DNA of 40,860 nt from a virus, in IMG/VR virus record IMGVR_UViG_3300024507_000282, positions 1 through 40,860 of that record. One strand, 5' to 3'. Numbering within the stretch: position 1 is the first letter of the stretch; each line of letters begins with the position of its first letter. Position numbers and translations under genes: made by a program. Below, one piece after another: positions 6,093-13,508 of this stretch. The notes beneath the pieces are model-generated. The model saw only the letters and a list, made by a program, of their open reading frames with translations. It was not told the origin of the DNA and did not search any database.

Positions 6093-6409
6093 TCTATTAC
6101 TGCCTTTTGTTTAGGTGTTGTGAAAACTTTGGTACCGTGCTCGCGAATTGCGTCAGCCAGTGCCTGCGGGGTGTCGTTACTATACTTGATTAATGTCTCT
6201 ATGTCAACCTCTGAATGAAAGGTCCAAATCTCTGGAAAGCGATGTGGATTGGCTTTGGCCCTCATGATCATTATACCTACCTCAGGTAATCGTTTTGGTG
6301 CTTCACCTTTGAGTTCAGCCCACATGGCTTTCTTGTCGTGGTCGGTTAGGTCTATGATACACTCAAAGCCTAGGCTGTCCCAATAGGCAATAAACAAATG
6401 TGCAGTCAT
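6089..6409 (-). CDS. Unknown phage protein (106 aa)
   Basis: The protein opens with F-I-A-Y-W-D-S-L-G-F-E and has a central segment I-M-I-M-R-A-K-A-N-P-H-R-F-P-E-I-W-T-F. A helical C-terminus contains P-Q-A-L-A-D-A-I-R-E-H-G. The R-A-K-A-N-P-x-R-F-P-E-I-W stretch looks like a conserved surface, but no known catalytic pattern fits. AGGA is positioned five to six bases upstream of ATG 6409, and the start overlaps the previous stop as ATGA. Function unknown. Confidence 0.75.
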   Translation of the reverse strand: MTAHLFIAYWDSLGFECIIDLTDHDKKAMWAELKGEAPKRLPEVGIMIMRAKANPHRFPEIWTFHSEVDIETLIKYSNDTPQALADAIREHGTKVFTTPKQKAVIE

Positions 6410-6750
6410 TTTGATCCTAGATGCTTACAAGTTCCTCTAAAAGTAAATCCAGGACAGGTACAACTGTGACTAGTTACTTCGTAGACTTTGCCGTTACTGC
6501 CTTGGACCAATCTAACTTCTTCTTTCTTATCTTTAACTTCAAATGAATAAGGTTTGCCATCCATTTCACGTATCCATTTGCGTTGTATGATACGGAAAGG
6601 AAACTCTTTGTTGCCAGTACTGATAGCAATCTCTTCTGGCTTGCACCATTTAACTTTTACTTCGTCGCCTTCATAAAAGTTAAACTCAGATATTTCAAAG
6701 AAGTATGATGTTCTACGATCATACATTGAATTGTAAACTTTTAGTTTCAT
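6406..6750 (-). CDS. Small protein with C-terminal SWIM-like zinc finger (114 aa)
   Basis: The C-terminus has C97-x-C99-x8-C108-x-H110, the C-x-C-x(n)-C-x-H pattern of SWIM zinc fingers, preceded by the usual K-V-Y-E-V-T-S strand. The N-terminal ~80 residues are beta-rich with E-G-D-E-V-K-V-K-W-C-K-P-E-E. SWIM fingers bind nucleic acids or proteins. ATG 6750 is chosen because AAGGA lies six bases upstream; the in-frame TTG at 6756 lacks this spacing. Confidence 0.8.
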   Translation of the reverse strand: MKLKVYNSMYDRRTSYFFEISEFNFYEGDEVKVKWCKPEEIAISTGNKEFPFRIIQRKWIREMDGKPYSFEVKDKKEEVRLVQGSNGKVYEVTSHSCTCPGFTFRGTCKHLGSK

Positions 6751-6947
6751 TGCCAATCCTTACGATTGAGTGTGCCTGCTTCGAACTGTGCTTCAAATGG
6801 ATGACGCTGTATGACATCCCATTTCTCTCCGCAACGGATACAAGGATCTTCTGGACGATAACCATATCGTGCCTTAGTACCAGTCCACTCTGTATTAGCA
6901 CAACCACTTAGTACGCTCAGTGCTATTACTAACAATATTGGACGCAT
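6747..6947 (-). CDS. Small secreted lipoprotein (66 aa)
   Basis: A signal peptide with a short basic head, hydrophobic core and lipobox L-S-G-C (Cys15) predicts a lipidated protein of about 52 residues after cleavage. The mature part contains P-C-I-R-C-G-E-K-W, a C-x-x-C pair. It is the first gene of the minus-strand operon, with AGGAG eight bases before ATG and a consensus promoter upstream. Phage lipoproteins at such positions can act in superinfection exclusion or lysis, but nothing in the sequence decides this. Confidence 0.8.
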   Translation of the reverse strand: MRPILLVIALSVLSGCANTEWTGTKARYGYRPEDPCIRCGEKWDVIQRHPFEAQFEAGTLNRKDWQ

Positions 6948-6979
6948 TCGTCTTGCTCCTAGTTGTTTACGATGTTAAT

Positions 6980-7008
6980 ATTATATGCTCGTTAGAGCGT
7001 TTTGTCAA
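6980..7008 (-). promoter_or_regulatory. Consensus sigma70-type promoter for the minus-strand operon
   Basis: Read on the minus strand, TTGACA (7008-7003) and TATAAT (6985-6980) are separated by exactly 17 bases. Predicted transcription starts near 6973, about 25 bases before ATG 6947. This is a perfect match to the host housekeeping promoter, so the 22-gene block can be read without phage factors. Confidence 0.9.
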
Positions 7009-7025
7009 CCTGAAAACCAAAACCA

Positions 7026-7033
7026 AATAAATA
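7026..7033 (+). promoter_or_regulatory. T4-type late promoter motif (NATAAATA)
   Basis: AATAAATA lies 26 bases upstream of the ATG at 7060, with the ribosome binding site in between. The motif fits the late promoter of T4-like phages, recognised by the gp55-type sigma factor; no gp55 gene is in view, so this is by motif only. Confidence 0.5.
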
Positions 7034-7059
7034 CTTTGTTAGTCCAAAAGGAGATAATC

Positions 7060-7275
7060 ATGACTCTACGCAACTTAGCCATTAATTTGGAAGTAGGGCA
7101 GGAGATTGTAGTGGGTCCAAACGATGAACACGCTAAAATAACCAAAATTGAATATCATGAGAAAAGTGGAGAAGTTACAATAAACACTACCAAAGGACCA
7201 AGAAAGGCCTTAACATTTAAACTTGCTCCAACCTACGCAGAGGATTGGATTAACCCAGCGGATAAATATAGATAA
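7060..7275 (+). CDS. Small unknown protein (71 aa)
   Basis: ATG 7060 follows AGGAG by six bases. The protein looks like one small beta-barrel domain: E-V-G-Q-E-I-V-V-G-P-N, then A-K-I-T-K-I-E-Y-H, then E-V-T-I-N-T. The strand pattern is of the kind seen in OB- or SH3-like folds. No conserved catalytic residues. It opens the plus-strand block divergent from the small-gene operon. Function unknown. Confidence 0.75.
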   Translation: MTLRNLAINLEVGQEIVVGPNDEHAKITKIEYHEKSGEVTINTTKGPRKALTFKLAPTYAEDWINPADKYR

Positions 7276-7276
7276 T

Positions 7277-7522
7277 ATGAAAGTTTACGAAATATTAGAA
7301 AACATTGAAACTGATTTGGATGAAAAAGCATCCAGAAAACTCTGCGTCTCTACTCGTTCAGATGCTGAGTTGGGTGCAAGTAATCTAGCAAGTTGTAAGT
7401 CACAAGGCTTACGTGCCCGCGATGGACAGAAAAGCCACTTAGTAGGCAAGAAGCGTATTACAGTTGGCGGTAAGAAAATCAAAGGTAAAAAATACGGCGG
7501 CCCATTGCCGGACTATAGTTGA
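7277..7522 (+). CDS. Small basic protein with Lys/Gly-rich tail (81 aa)
   Basis: The N-terminal 20 residues form an acidic helix. The middle has S-N-L-A-S-C-K-S-Q-G-L-R-A-R-D-G-Q-K. The last 30 residues are highly basic with repeated K-K, G-G-K-K and G-K-K-Y-G-G. Such a tail suggests binding to nucleic acid or to an acidic protein surface. ATG 7277 lies one base past the previous stop; there is no clear ribosome binding site. A GATAAATA motif just upstream (7261-7268) is too close to serve as a normal late promoter for it. Confidence 0.68.
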   Translation: MKVYEILENIETDLDEKASRKLCVSTRSDAELGASNLASCKSQGLRARDGQKSHLVGKKRITVGGKKIKGKKYGGPLPDYS

Positions 7523-8088
7523 AATGCGAGCACTCAGATATGATTGGCCAACTACTTGTGGCTCCACCAGCTCAGAAGAATGAGTTCTGGGAAGAGTCAG
7601 TTATATTCTTATATGAGCAAACTGCTCAAAGTGTTGTTGGCCTCATCGTAAACAAACCCAGCGAAAGATCCCTAGCAGACCTAGCAGAACATCACGAATT
7701 AGATTACACAGGCGACGAACAAATTTATGTCGGTGGCCCAGTAAATCCTAGTGCGTTGGTTATGCTACACACAGATGATTGGGCTTGTACTAATACAATG
7801 CACATTGGCGGACCTTGGAGAATTAGTTCAGACAGAACGATGCTTAGTCGTATCTGCAAGGGCGACGCTCCCCGCAAATGGAGATTATTCTTAGGTATGA
7901 GTGTTTGGTCACCCGTGCAGTTAGAAGGAGAGATTATGGGCAATCCTCCGTGGGACAAGAAAACGTCCTGGGTCACAGCACCAGCAACAGAATCAATCTT
8001 GTTTGCCAAATCACCCGAAAGAGCTTGGAAGAAAGGCATCGATTTAGCCGCCCAATCGATGGTCTCCAATTACTTTACAATAGAATAA
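7519..8088 (+). CDS. yqgE: YqgE/AlgH (DUF179) family protein
   Basis: The protein has the family's signature order: G-Q-L-L-V-A-P-P near the start, G-L-I-V-N-K-P-S (loop after strand two), V-G-G-P-V near residue 75, then L-G-M-S-V-W-S-P-V-Q-L-E-G-E-I in the C-terminal half. The total of 189 aa is the normal length. The bacterial family is widespread (YqgE, AlgH) with an uncertain role, linked to transcriptional control. The start is TTG 7519, overlapping the upstream stop as TTGA; ATG 7540 is the alternative and would remove seven residues. Carriage by a phage suggests it tunes a host process. Confidence 0.87.
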   Translation: MKCEHSDMIGQLLVAPPAQKNEFWEESVIFLYEQTAQSVVGLIVNKPSERSLADLAEHHELDYTGDEQIYVGGPVNPSALVMLHTDDWACTNTMHIGGPWRISSDRTMLSRICKGDAPRKWRLFLGMSVWSPVQLEGEIMGNPPWDKKTSWVTAPATESILFAKSPERAWKKGIDLAAQSMVSNYFTIE

Positions 8089-8093
8089 ATCGG

Positions 8094-8122
8094 TTGACAA
8101 TATGGCGCAAAGGCCATACAAT
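8094..8122 (+). promoter_or_regulatory. Sigma70-type promoter upstream of the HNH gene
   Basis: TTGACA (8094-8099), a 17-base spacer and TACAAT (8117-8122) form a near-consensus promoter. Transcription would start near 8129, about 33 bases before ATG 8162. The -35 box is preceded by GG, as at the two other sigma70-like sites in the window. Confidence 0.8.
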
Positions 8123-8161
8123 CGACTGGTAAATAGTTTTTTAACCCCGAAGTGAATTAAA

Positions 8162-8674
8162 ATGTCAGATACCCTATTACTGAACGCAGATGCACAACCA
8201 GTGAGCTACTTGCCACTGAGTACACTCTGCTGGCAAGATGCTATCAAGTATATGGTCTTAGAGAAAGGCCGTGTATTGGAATGGCACGACGATTGGGTCG
8301 TACGCTCTGCCCGTTGGGAAACTCGTGTACCTAGCATTATTATGCTATCAGAATACATGAAGCCAAAACATACAGTACGTTTCTCTAAGAGCAACGTGTT
8401 CCTGCGCGATGGCTATACCTGTCAGTATTGTGGTGACCATTTAGAAAAGAAAGAATGTACGCTAGACCACGTGCTACCAGTTAGCCACGGCGGTAAGAGC
8501 ACATTTGAAAACAGCACTACTTCTTGTGGACCTTGTAACGCTGGCAAAGGTGCTAACCATAAGATTAAGCCAAAGCACAAGCCACACAAGCCAGACTTCT
8601 GGGAACTAGTGAACAAACGCAAAGCCTTGGGCTTTCAAGTTCGTTACGAGGCTTGGATGGATTATATTAAATAA
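8162..8674 (+). CDS. HNH endonuclease
   Basis: This stand-alone HNH protein of 170 aa has a zinc-binding C87-x2-C90, the catalytic L-D-H-V (D102, H103), S-H-G-G (H109), E-N-S, and a second zinc pair C122-x2-C125 followed by N-A-G-K-G. The N-terminal 75 residues (L-L-L-N-A-D-A-Q-P, W-Q-D-A-I) are the usual N-terminal part of the bacterial and phage HNH family with this layout. It would nick or cut DNA; it could be a homing-type nuclease or part of host DNA attack. It has its own promoter and is followed four bases later by the YbaN gene. Confidence 0.9.
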   Translation: MSDTLLLNADAQPVSYLPLSTLCWQDAIKYMVLEKGRVLEWHDDWVVRSARWETRVPSIIMLSEYMKPKHTVRFSKSNVFLRDGYTCQYCGDHLEKKECTLDHVLPVSHGGKSTFENSTTSCGPCNAGKGANHKIKPKHKPHKPDFWELVNKRKALGFQVRYEAWMDYIK

Positions 8675-8678
8675 TTCC

Positions 8679-9098
8679 ATGAAAAAACTATTCTGGAATT
8701 GTTTAGGCTTTCTTAGCCTTGGTATGGCCTATATAGGGGTTGTCACACCTGGCATCCCTTATAGTCCTTTTGTAGTGTTTGCGGCTTATTGTTTTAGTAA
8801 GGGCAGTGAGCGTATGCACAAGTGGATCTACAATCACAAACTGTTCGGACCATTCCTTACTAACTGGAACGAAAAACGTGTGTTCCCGCAGAAGATGAAA
8901 TATCTAATGCTGGGCATGATGAGTTTGAGTTTAATACTAATGTATACTGGCGGAGTAAAACCAATTGGAGTTATCAGTACTGCTGTGTTTATGGCCTTTG
9001 TTGCCATTTGGGCTTGGCGTTATCCTTCCTCTGTTGCCGAACATGACAAGCGCATTGAGGAAGGACGCAAAGTAGGTTGGTTTAATAACTCTTTTTAA
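8679..9098 (+). CDS. ybaN: YbaN-like DUF454 inner membrane protein
   Basis: The 139-residue protein has three to four hydrophobic segments (about residues 5-22, 27-40, 68-85 and 90-108) and the family's [20 protein letters not shown] motif after the first segment, plus a basic amphipathic stretch (H-K-L-F-G-P-F) and a charged C-terminus. DUF454/YbaN proteins sit in the bacterial inner membrane; their function is unknown. The last 17 bases overlap the 3' end of the opposite-strand hemA gene. Confidence 0.85.
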   Translation: MKKLFWNCLGFLSLGMAYIGVVTPGIPYSPFVVFAAYCFSKGSERMHKWIYNHKLFGPFLTNWNEKRVFPQKMKYLMLGMMSLSLILMYTGGVKPIGVISTAVFMAFVAIWAWRYPSSVAEHDKRIEEGRKVGWFNNSF

Positions 9099-10284
9099 AG
9101 ACTGCTGTAAGGGCAGTAATCAAATCCTCAATCATACCATCATCGTGTAAAGGACTAGGCGCAAACCTTAATCGTTCTGTGCCTACGTCTACAGTTGGAT
9201 AGTTAATTGGCTGTACATAAATGCCAAACTCATTTAACAGTTCGTCACTCATTGCCTTACAACGTTTAGCATCTCCAACTAACACAGGAACAATATGTGT
9301 AGTTGAACAGTCCATAACTGGAATGTCTGCTTTCTTCAATCTGTGTTTTAGTTTACGAGCTCGCTCTTGATGCTTCTCACGCACTTCATTATGTTCACGT
9401 AGATACTTAACTGCGGCCAGTGCTCCAGCACAGGTAACTGGACTCATACTCGTTGTAAAGATAAAGCCTGCGGCCACGCTACGAATAGCATCAACCACTG
9501 TCTTGTCTGCGGCAATGTATCCTCCCTGCGTACCAAATGCTTTACCAAGTGTACCGTTAACTATGTCAACACGATCCTGTAAGCCCAACTCTTCTAATTT
9601 ACCTGCGCCTTCTGCACCATAAAGGCCAACAGCGTGTACTTCGTCAATGTAGGTAATGGCATGATATCTATCTGCTAGGTCGCAGATTTCCTCAATAAGT
9701 CCTACATCTCCGTCCATACTGTATACACTTTCAAATACAATACAAGGAGTCTTTCCAGACAACTTACAGTTGGCTAATTTGTTTTCTAAGTCAGCCATGT
9801 CATTGTGTTTGAATACTTGTTTAGGTGCGCGACTATGTTGAATACCAACAATAATACTGTTGTGGTTGTTCTCGTCTGATATGAATTCTATATTGTCTAT
9901 GATCTTAGATAATGCTATCAGTGTCCACTCGTTGGCTACATAGGCACTACTGAATAACAAAGCACCTGTCTTATTATGTAGACTGGCTAGTTCACGTTCT
10001 AGGGCAACGTGATAATGGCTAGTGCCTCCAATGTTACGTGTACCGCCCGAGCCTGCACCTGTATGGTCTAGGGCTGTGTGCATAGCATCTAACACTACTT
10101 TGCTTTGACCCATACCCAAATAGTCATTACTGCACCAGTTAACTATCTGTTTGATGTTATATGGGCCGTACCAAAGTGCCTGCGGAAACTTGCCGTTCTC
10201 ACGTAGAATATCGTTGAATACACGATATTTGCCGTTGTCCTTAAGGTCTGTGATTAGTTTTTTGAAAGGTTCTTTGTTTATCAT
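9082..10284 (-). CDS. hemA: 5-aminolevulinate synthase
   Basis: This PLP-dependent alpha-oxoamine synthase condenses glycine and succinyl-CoA to 5-aminolevulinate, the first step of tetrapyrrole synthesis by the C4 route. At 400 aa it has full length. Visible landmarks are C-S-N-D-Y-L-G-M-G (51-59), G-S-G-G-T-R-N (78-84), [10 protein letters not shown] (214-223), T-L-G-K-A-F-G with PLP lysine K248, and the C-terminal N-Y-P-T-V-x-x-G-T-E-R-L-R, which favours ALAS over the sister enzymes KBL and AONS. ATG 10284 is chosen because the 61-residue upstream extension of the open frame is unlike the family and reads into the opposite promoter region. It stands alone on the minus strand and no clear ribosome binding site is present. 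Confidence 0.92.
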   Translation of the reverse strand: MINKEPFKKLITDLKDNGKYRVFNDILRENGKFPQALWYGPYNIKQIVNWCSNDYLGMGQSKVVLDAMHTALDHTGAGSGGTRNIGGTSHYHVALERELASLHNKTGALLFSSAYVANEWTLIALSKIIDNIEFISDENNHNSIIVGIQHSRAPKQVFKHNDMADLENKLANCKLSGKTPCIVFESVYSMDGDVGLIEEICDLADRYHAITYIDEVHAVGLYGAEGAGKLEELGLQDRVDIVNGTLGKAFGTQGGYIAADKTVVDAIRSVAAGFIFTTSMSPVTCAGALAAVKYLREHNEVREKHQERARKLKHRLKKADIPVMDCSTTHIVPVLVGDAKRCKAMSDELLNEFGIYVQPINYPTVDVGTERLRFAPSPLHDDGMIEDLITALTAVFKKSY

Positions 10285-10301
10285 AGTAATAATATTTAAC
10301 C

Positions 10302-10309
10302 AATAAATA
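10302..10309 (+). promoter_or_regulatory. Possible T4-type late promoter motif
   Basis: AATAAATA lies in the gap between the divergent hemA and UDP-glucose dehydrogenase genes, 52 bases before the latter's ATG. It would let the 21 kb island be transcribed late. By motif only. Confidence 0.4.
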
Positions 10310-10330
10310 TCACACACTGAGTCATAGTGG

Positions 10331-10358
10331 TTGACTTTTAAAACTAGAGCGTTATAAT
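10331..10358 (+). promoter_or_regulatory. Sigma70-type promoter abutting the dehydrogenase start
   Basis: TTGACT (10331-10336), a 16-base spacer and TATAAT (10353-10358) make a strong promoter. Its predicted start point (about 10364-10366) falls on the tandem ATG codons at 10362 and 10365, so the transcript would be leaderless. The -35 box is preceded by GG as at the other two sigma70-like sites. Confidence 0.75.
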
Positions 10359-10361
10359 AGC

Positions 10362-11099
10362 ATGATGATTGGAATAATTGGCTACGGAATGGTGGGCAAG
10401 GCAGTAGAGTTTGGTTTCTCAAACACTGAAGTAATCTACTCAGACCCAGAATATAACACAACAACAATAGAAGATGTTTGTAGGGCTAACCCTTCTGCAA
10501 TCTTTGTCTGTGTTCCTACACCCACGGACGATACAAACTATTCCTTATTGCGCTCTGTGCTAGATACTATACAAAAGAACTACACAGGAATTACAGTAGT
10601 TAAAAGTACTGTACTACCTCAGTACTTAGATGGATATGATGTTGTTTACAATCCAGAGTTTTTAAGTAGAGCAACTGCTAACAATGACTTTGTCAATCCT
10701 CCCATGGTTATCCTAGGAGGACCTATGGATAAAACTCAGAAGTTGGCAGACGTCTACAGATCATATTCTACAGTCAATATGGATCAAGTGGTGTTTACTG
10801 ATATTAAAACAGCCGCTCTGGCCAAATACTGTATGAATAGTTTCTATGCTACCAAAGTTACATTTATGAATCAGATGTATGATGTAGCACAGCAACTAGG
10901 AGTAGAGTGGAGCCAAGTCACTGACATATTAGCAAAGCAACCTTGGATGGGAACACATCACTTTCAAGTGCCCGGACCAGATGGCCAAAGAGGATTCGGT
11001 GGTCCATGCTTGCCCAAAGACACAGAAGCACTAACTAAAGAATTTGAAGTACCTTTGTTAGATACTGTGCTACTATTGAACAAGGTATATAGACAATGA
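10362..11099 (+). CDS. ugd: Short UDP-glucose/GDP-mannose-type dehydrogenase
   Basis: This NAD-dependent sugar-nucleotide dehydrogenase of 245 aa has a Rossmann G7-x-G9-x2-G12, V-C-V-P-T-P near 50, S-T-V near 82, A-K-Y-C-M-N-S-F with K155 and N159, and the catalytic cysteine C216 in [10 protein letters not shown]. It would oxidise a UDP-hexose to the uronate. Usual family members are about 390-450 aa; here the whole C-terminal UDP-binding domain is absent and the gene stops soon after the cysteine motif. The dinucleotide MM start has no ribosome binding site and abuts a promoter. Its stop overlaps the first radical SAM gene as ATGA. Whether the short form is active alone is not known to me. 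Confidence 0.87.
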   Translation: MMIGIIGYGMVGKAVEFGFSNTEVIYSDPEYNTTTIEDVCRANPSAIFVCVPTPTDDTNYSLLRSVLDTIQKNYTGITVVKSTVLPQYLDGYDVVYNPEFLSRATANNDFVNPPMVILGGPMDKTQKLADVYRSYSTVNMDQVVFTDIKTAALAKYCMNSFYATKVTFMNQMYDVAQQLGVEWSQVTDILAKQPWMGTHHFQVPGPDGQRGFGGPCLPKDTEALTKEFEVPLLDTVLLLNKVYRQ

Positions 11100-12121
11100 A
11101 AACATTATTAGTTGTCCTATCCGAAAAATGTAATTTAAACTGCTCCTACTGCGGAGTAGACAAGTGGAGTAAAAATCGCATCGACCCTGTGTTGTACTTG
11201 GCAGAGTTTCGTAAGATGCGAGAGCAATATCCAGACGAAACAATTAAGATTGATTTCTTTGGTGGAGAGCCTTTGCTTCAGATAGATTTGATAGAAGAGA
11301 TTTTAGACGGAGTCCGTGACGATGGCAACATCAAATTGTTTATGCCTACTAACGGGCTACTGCTCACAGAAGAAACTGTAGACTTCCTAGTTCAAAATAA
11401 CATAGAAGTTTCTATTAGTTTTGACGGGCTATGGCAGGATCGCAATAGACTACAATTAAACGGCAAAGGAACTAAACAACGTTTCTTTGAAAAGCGTGAA
11501 CTATTTAAAAAACTGCCCGGAGTTAGTTGTCACAGCATGATAACCAAAGGCTGTTATAATCTACTAGAAAATCATCTATGGATTAAAGAACATTTTGGAT
11601 TCAATCCAGAACTTACGCTGGTACGAGATGTAGGTACATGGGATCAGGACAGCGTCGATAAACTTAAAATAGGTATTACCGAGATGTTTGACTGGTACAT
11701 TGCCAATCCAGACCAAGGAATGCCCTATTTTGTGTTATTTTATCTAAGACACTTTTTAGATTATCATTCTAAGGGAGTTACTACAGATAATTGCGGTGCA
11801 GGTACAAATATGTTTATGTTCAGCGAAAACAAAGTTGTACCCTGTACCCGATTTAAAGACAGTCCGGACATGATAGCGGCCATACCACAATATGCCCAAA
11901 TGCCCGTTTGTCAAACCTGCGAAGTTAGAAACTACTGCAAAAAGGGCTGTTTATTTGAACAGATTAAAAACCAAGGTCCTATAGTTGAGCTCTGCGATAT
12001 CTATAAATATACGTACAGAGAAGTCAAGCGCATGACAGCGGCCTTAAGAAACAACGAATTTTTCAAACAAGTTGTTAAAGAAGAAATGGAAAAGGAATAC
12101 GAAGATGGCTACGAGTATTAA
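11096..12121 (+). CDS. Radical SAM/SPASM enzyme 1
   Basis: C12-x3-C16-x2-C19 (C-N-L-N-C-S-Y-C) binds the SAM [4Fe-4S] cluster and F-F-G-G-E-P is the SAM-contact motif. The C-terminal third has the cysteine spacing of a SPASM domain: D-N-C-G-A-G, V-P-C-T-R-F, then C-Q-T-C-E-V-R-N-Y-C-K-K-G-C and a late C. SPASM enzymes typically modify peptides or proteins (sulfatase maturation, thioether and C-C crosslinks in RiPPs). At 341 aa it is within the family range. It is translationally coupled to the dehydrogenase upstream. The substrate is unknown; the nearby Cys-rich tail protein is a candidate by location. Confidence 0.9.
   Translation: MKTLLVVLSEKCNLNCSYCGVDKWSKNRIDPVLYLAEFRKMREQYPDETIKIDFFGGEPLLQIDLIEEILDGVRDDGNIKLFMPTNGLLLTEETVDFLVQNNIEVSISFDGLWQDRNRLQLNGKGTKQRFFEKRELFKKLPGVSCHSMITKGCYNLLENHLWIKEHFGFNPELTLVRDVGTWDQDSVDKLKIGITEMFDWYIANPDQGMPYFVLFYLRHFLDYHSKGVTTDNCGAGTNMFMFSENKVVPCTRFKDSPDMIAAIPQYAQMPVCQTCEVRNYCKKGCLFEQIKNQGPIVELCDIYKYTYREVKRMTAALRNNEFFKQVVKEEMEKEYEDGYEY
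12002..12009 (+). promoter_or_regulatory. Possible internal T4-type late promoter motif
   Basis: A perfect TATAAATA lies inside the 3' end of the first radical SAM gene, about 96 bases before the start of the 76-residue gene. It could be chance, because it encodes an Ile-Tyr-Lys-Tyr stretch, or it could allow late transcription of the following tail-protein genes. Confidence 0.3.
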
Positions 12122-12335
12122 AAGGATGAACAAGGCGTTGTACAATGCGAGCTTCCACTTGTTAGAGGCAAGTAAGCATTTATCTAACGAAGAATTGTTT
12201 CGTGAAGAGGCGGAGTTCTTGGCTAATCTAGCAAAGGATATGGCTAGTATTATCCAACAAGAAGAAGAAAAAGTAACTGAAGATAAAATGCTGTCAGTTC
12301 TAGATGAAATATTAAACATTGAGGATATCAAATGA
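12105..12335 (+). CDS. Small helical acidic protein between two SPASM enzymes (76 aa)
   Basis: ATG 12105 has AGGA eight bases upstream; a longer frame from 12072 would overlap more of the previous gene. The protein looks entirely helical, with basic residues at the start (S-I-K-R-M-N-K) and heptad-like hydrophobic spacing through to the end. The C-terminus is acidic. No cysteine or glycine-rich core is present, so it does not look like a RiPP precursor core. It overlaps the next radical SAM start as ATGA. A role as partner or substrate carrier for the flanking SPASM enzymes is inferred from position only. Confidence 0.72.
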   Translation: MATSIKRMNKALYNASFHLLEASKHLSNEELFREEAEFLANLAKDMASIIQQEEEKVTEDKMLSVLDEILNIEDIK

Positions 12336-13507
12336 AAGTATCAAAAGGATCGTTTACCTTAGAGATTACAACTACAGCACTATGTAACTTAGGTTGCTCG
12401 TACTGTTTTGAAGGTGTGAAAACAGACACACGTAGACTCGATGACAAAGTAGAAATTTTAAAAGTACGCATCAAAGAGTTTTATGACAGCGCATGGTTCA
12501 AAGAAAACTATGACGAATTAATGATCGATTTCTGGGGAGGCGAACCTACACTTAATGGCAACTTAATTGTTGATATTATGAAAGAGTTCCAACACATCGA
12601 AAATATTGGATTTCATATCTACACAAACGGATACAACCGTAAACGTTTAGAAAATGTATTAGATAATGTCGACCTAAAAAAGATTAATATCCAGTTTAGT
12701 TATGACGGTAAGAATATCAACGACAAGTTCCGATTAACGCATAGTGGTAAACCTACATCGGCACAGGTTATTGAGAACTTTGAATATTTCGCACGTAAAG
12801 GTGCTAACTTGTCATTGAAAGCCACAGTGCCATTAAAGAGCATGACAGGTATGCTTGCGGCATGGCGTGACTACAAACAACTCTACGAGCGTTTTAAAGA
12901 TATTGGGCCTAACTGCCGTGTTGAGTATGCTCCGACTATTGACTATGTAACAGACCTACCAGTAGACGAACTACCGGGAATGGTAGCAGACTTCCGTAAA
13001 GAAATGTTGATGATTGCTAAGGAAGAAATCGAGTTTGTTAAAAAGTATGGGCATCATTTATGCACTTGGTTTAATGGCGGCGACGCAAAGAGTCACTGTC
13101 AGAGCGGCGCTTCGATGCATGCCATTAACGTAGACGGTAACAGTTATGCTTGCCACGGATCACTATATAGTCCAAATAAAGAATTAATGGGTTCTGGTGG
13201 TAATATTGATGATGCTGATTTTATTGATAAAGTTATTAAAATGGCTACAACTTATCAGCCAAAAGCACGTGAAGTCAGCGATATCTGCAAGGGCTGTGTA
13301 GCAACAACCTGTATGATTTGCCCTGTTTCTAGTTTAGATAATAGTAAGCAGGAAGACTACTTCGATCGCTGGACTGATCGTTGGGTAAATAACATGTGCG
13401 GTTTCTTTAAAACATTTGGAGAAATCGATAGAACAGTTCAGGCTTATCTAGATAGAGATTTAGCAGTTAAACCTGAGCTTGCAGAAAAGGAAAAGGAAAC
13501 TCAATAA
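12332..13507 (+). CDS. Radical SAM/SPASM enzyme 2
   Basis: C18-x3-C22-x2-C25 (C-N-L-G-C-S-Y-C) and D-F-W-G-G-E-P mark the radical SAM core. The C-terminus carries a SPASM-like set: S-H-C-Q-S-G followed by V-D-G-N-S-Y-A-C-H-G, then C-K-G-C, T-T-C-M-I-C-P and a final M-C-G-F-F. At 391 aa it is longer than enzyme 1 and not a close copy of it. It is coupled to the 76-residue gene by an ATGA overlap and is followed within two bases by the Cys-rich S74 tail protein. The enzyme class is clear; the substrate is not known. Confidence 0.9.
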   Translation: MKVSKGSFTLEITTTALCNLGCSYCFEGVKTDTRRLDDKVEILKVRIKEFYDSAWFKENYDELMIDFWGGEPTLNGNLIVDIMKEFQHIENIGFHIYTNGYNRKRLENVLDNVDLKKINIQFSYDGKNINDKFRLTHSGKPTSAQVIENFEYFARKGANLSLKATVPLKSMTGMLAAWRDYKQLYERFKDIGPNCRVEYAPTIDYVTDLPVDELPGMVADFRKEMLMIAKEEIEFVKKYGHHLCTWFNGGDAKSHCQSGASMHAINVDGNSYACHGSLYSPNKELMGSGGNIDDADFIDKVIKMATTYQPKAREVSDICKGCVATTCMICPVSSLDNSKQEDYFDRWTDRWVNNMCGFFKTFGEIDRTVQAYLDRDLAVKPELAEKEKETQ

Positions 13508-13508
13508 A

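Noticed and set aside
7261-7268. GATAAATA as a late promoter for the gene at 7277
   Set aside because: The motif ends eight bases before the ATG, leaving no room for a leader. It lies in the coding end of the preceding gene and may be chance.
8128-8135. GGTAAATA near the HNH gene as a late promoter
   Set aside because: It differs from NATAAATA at a fixed position and overlaps the predicted start point of a much better sigma70-type promoter.
10285-10467. N-terminal extension of the 5-aminolevulinate synthase frame by 61 codons
   Set aside because: The extension is unlike the family, spans the sigma70-type promoter and the start of the opposite gene, and the ATG at 10284 gives the normal 400 residues.
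12105-12335. RiPP precursor peptide between the two SPASM enzymes
   Set aside because: The protein has no cysteine and no glycine-rich or repetitive core, is helical throughout and has no leader/core division; a partner role fits better.
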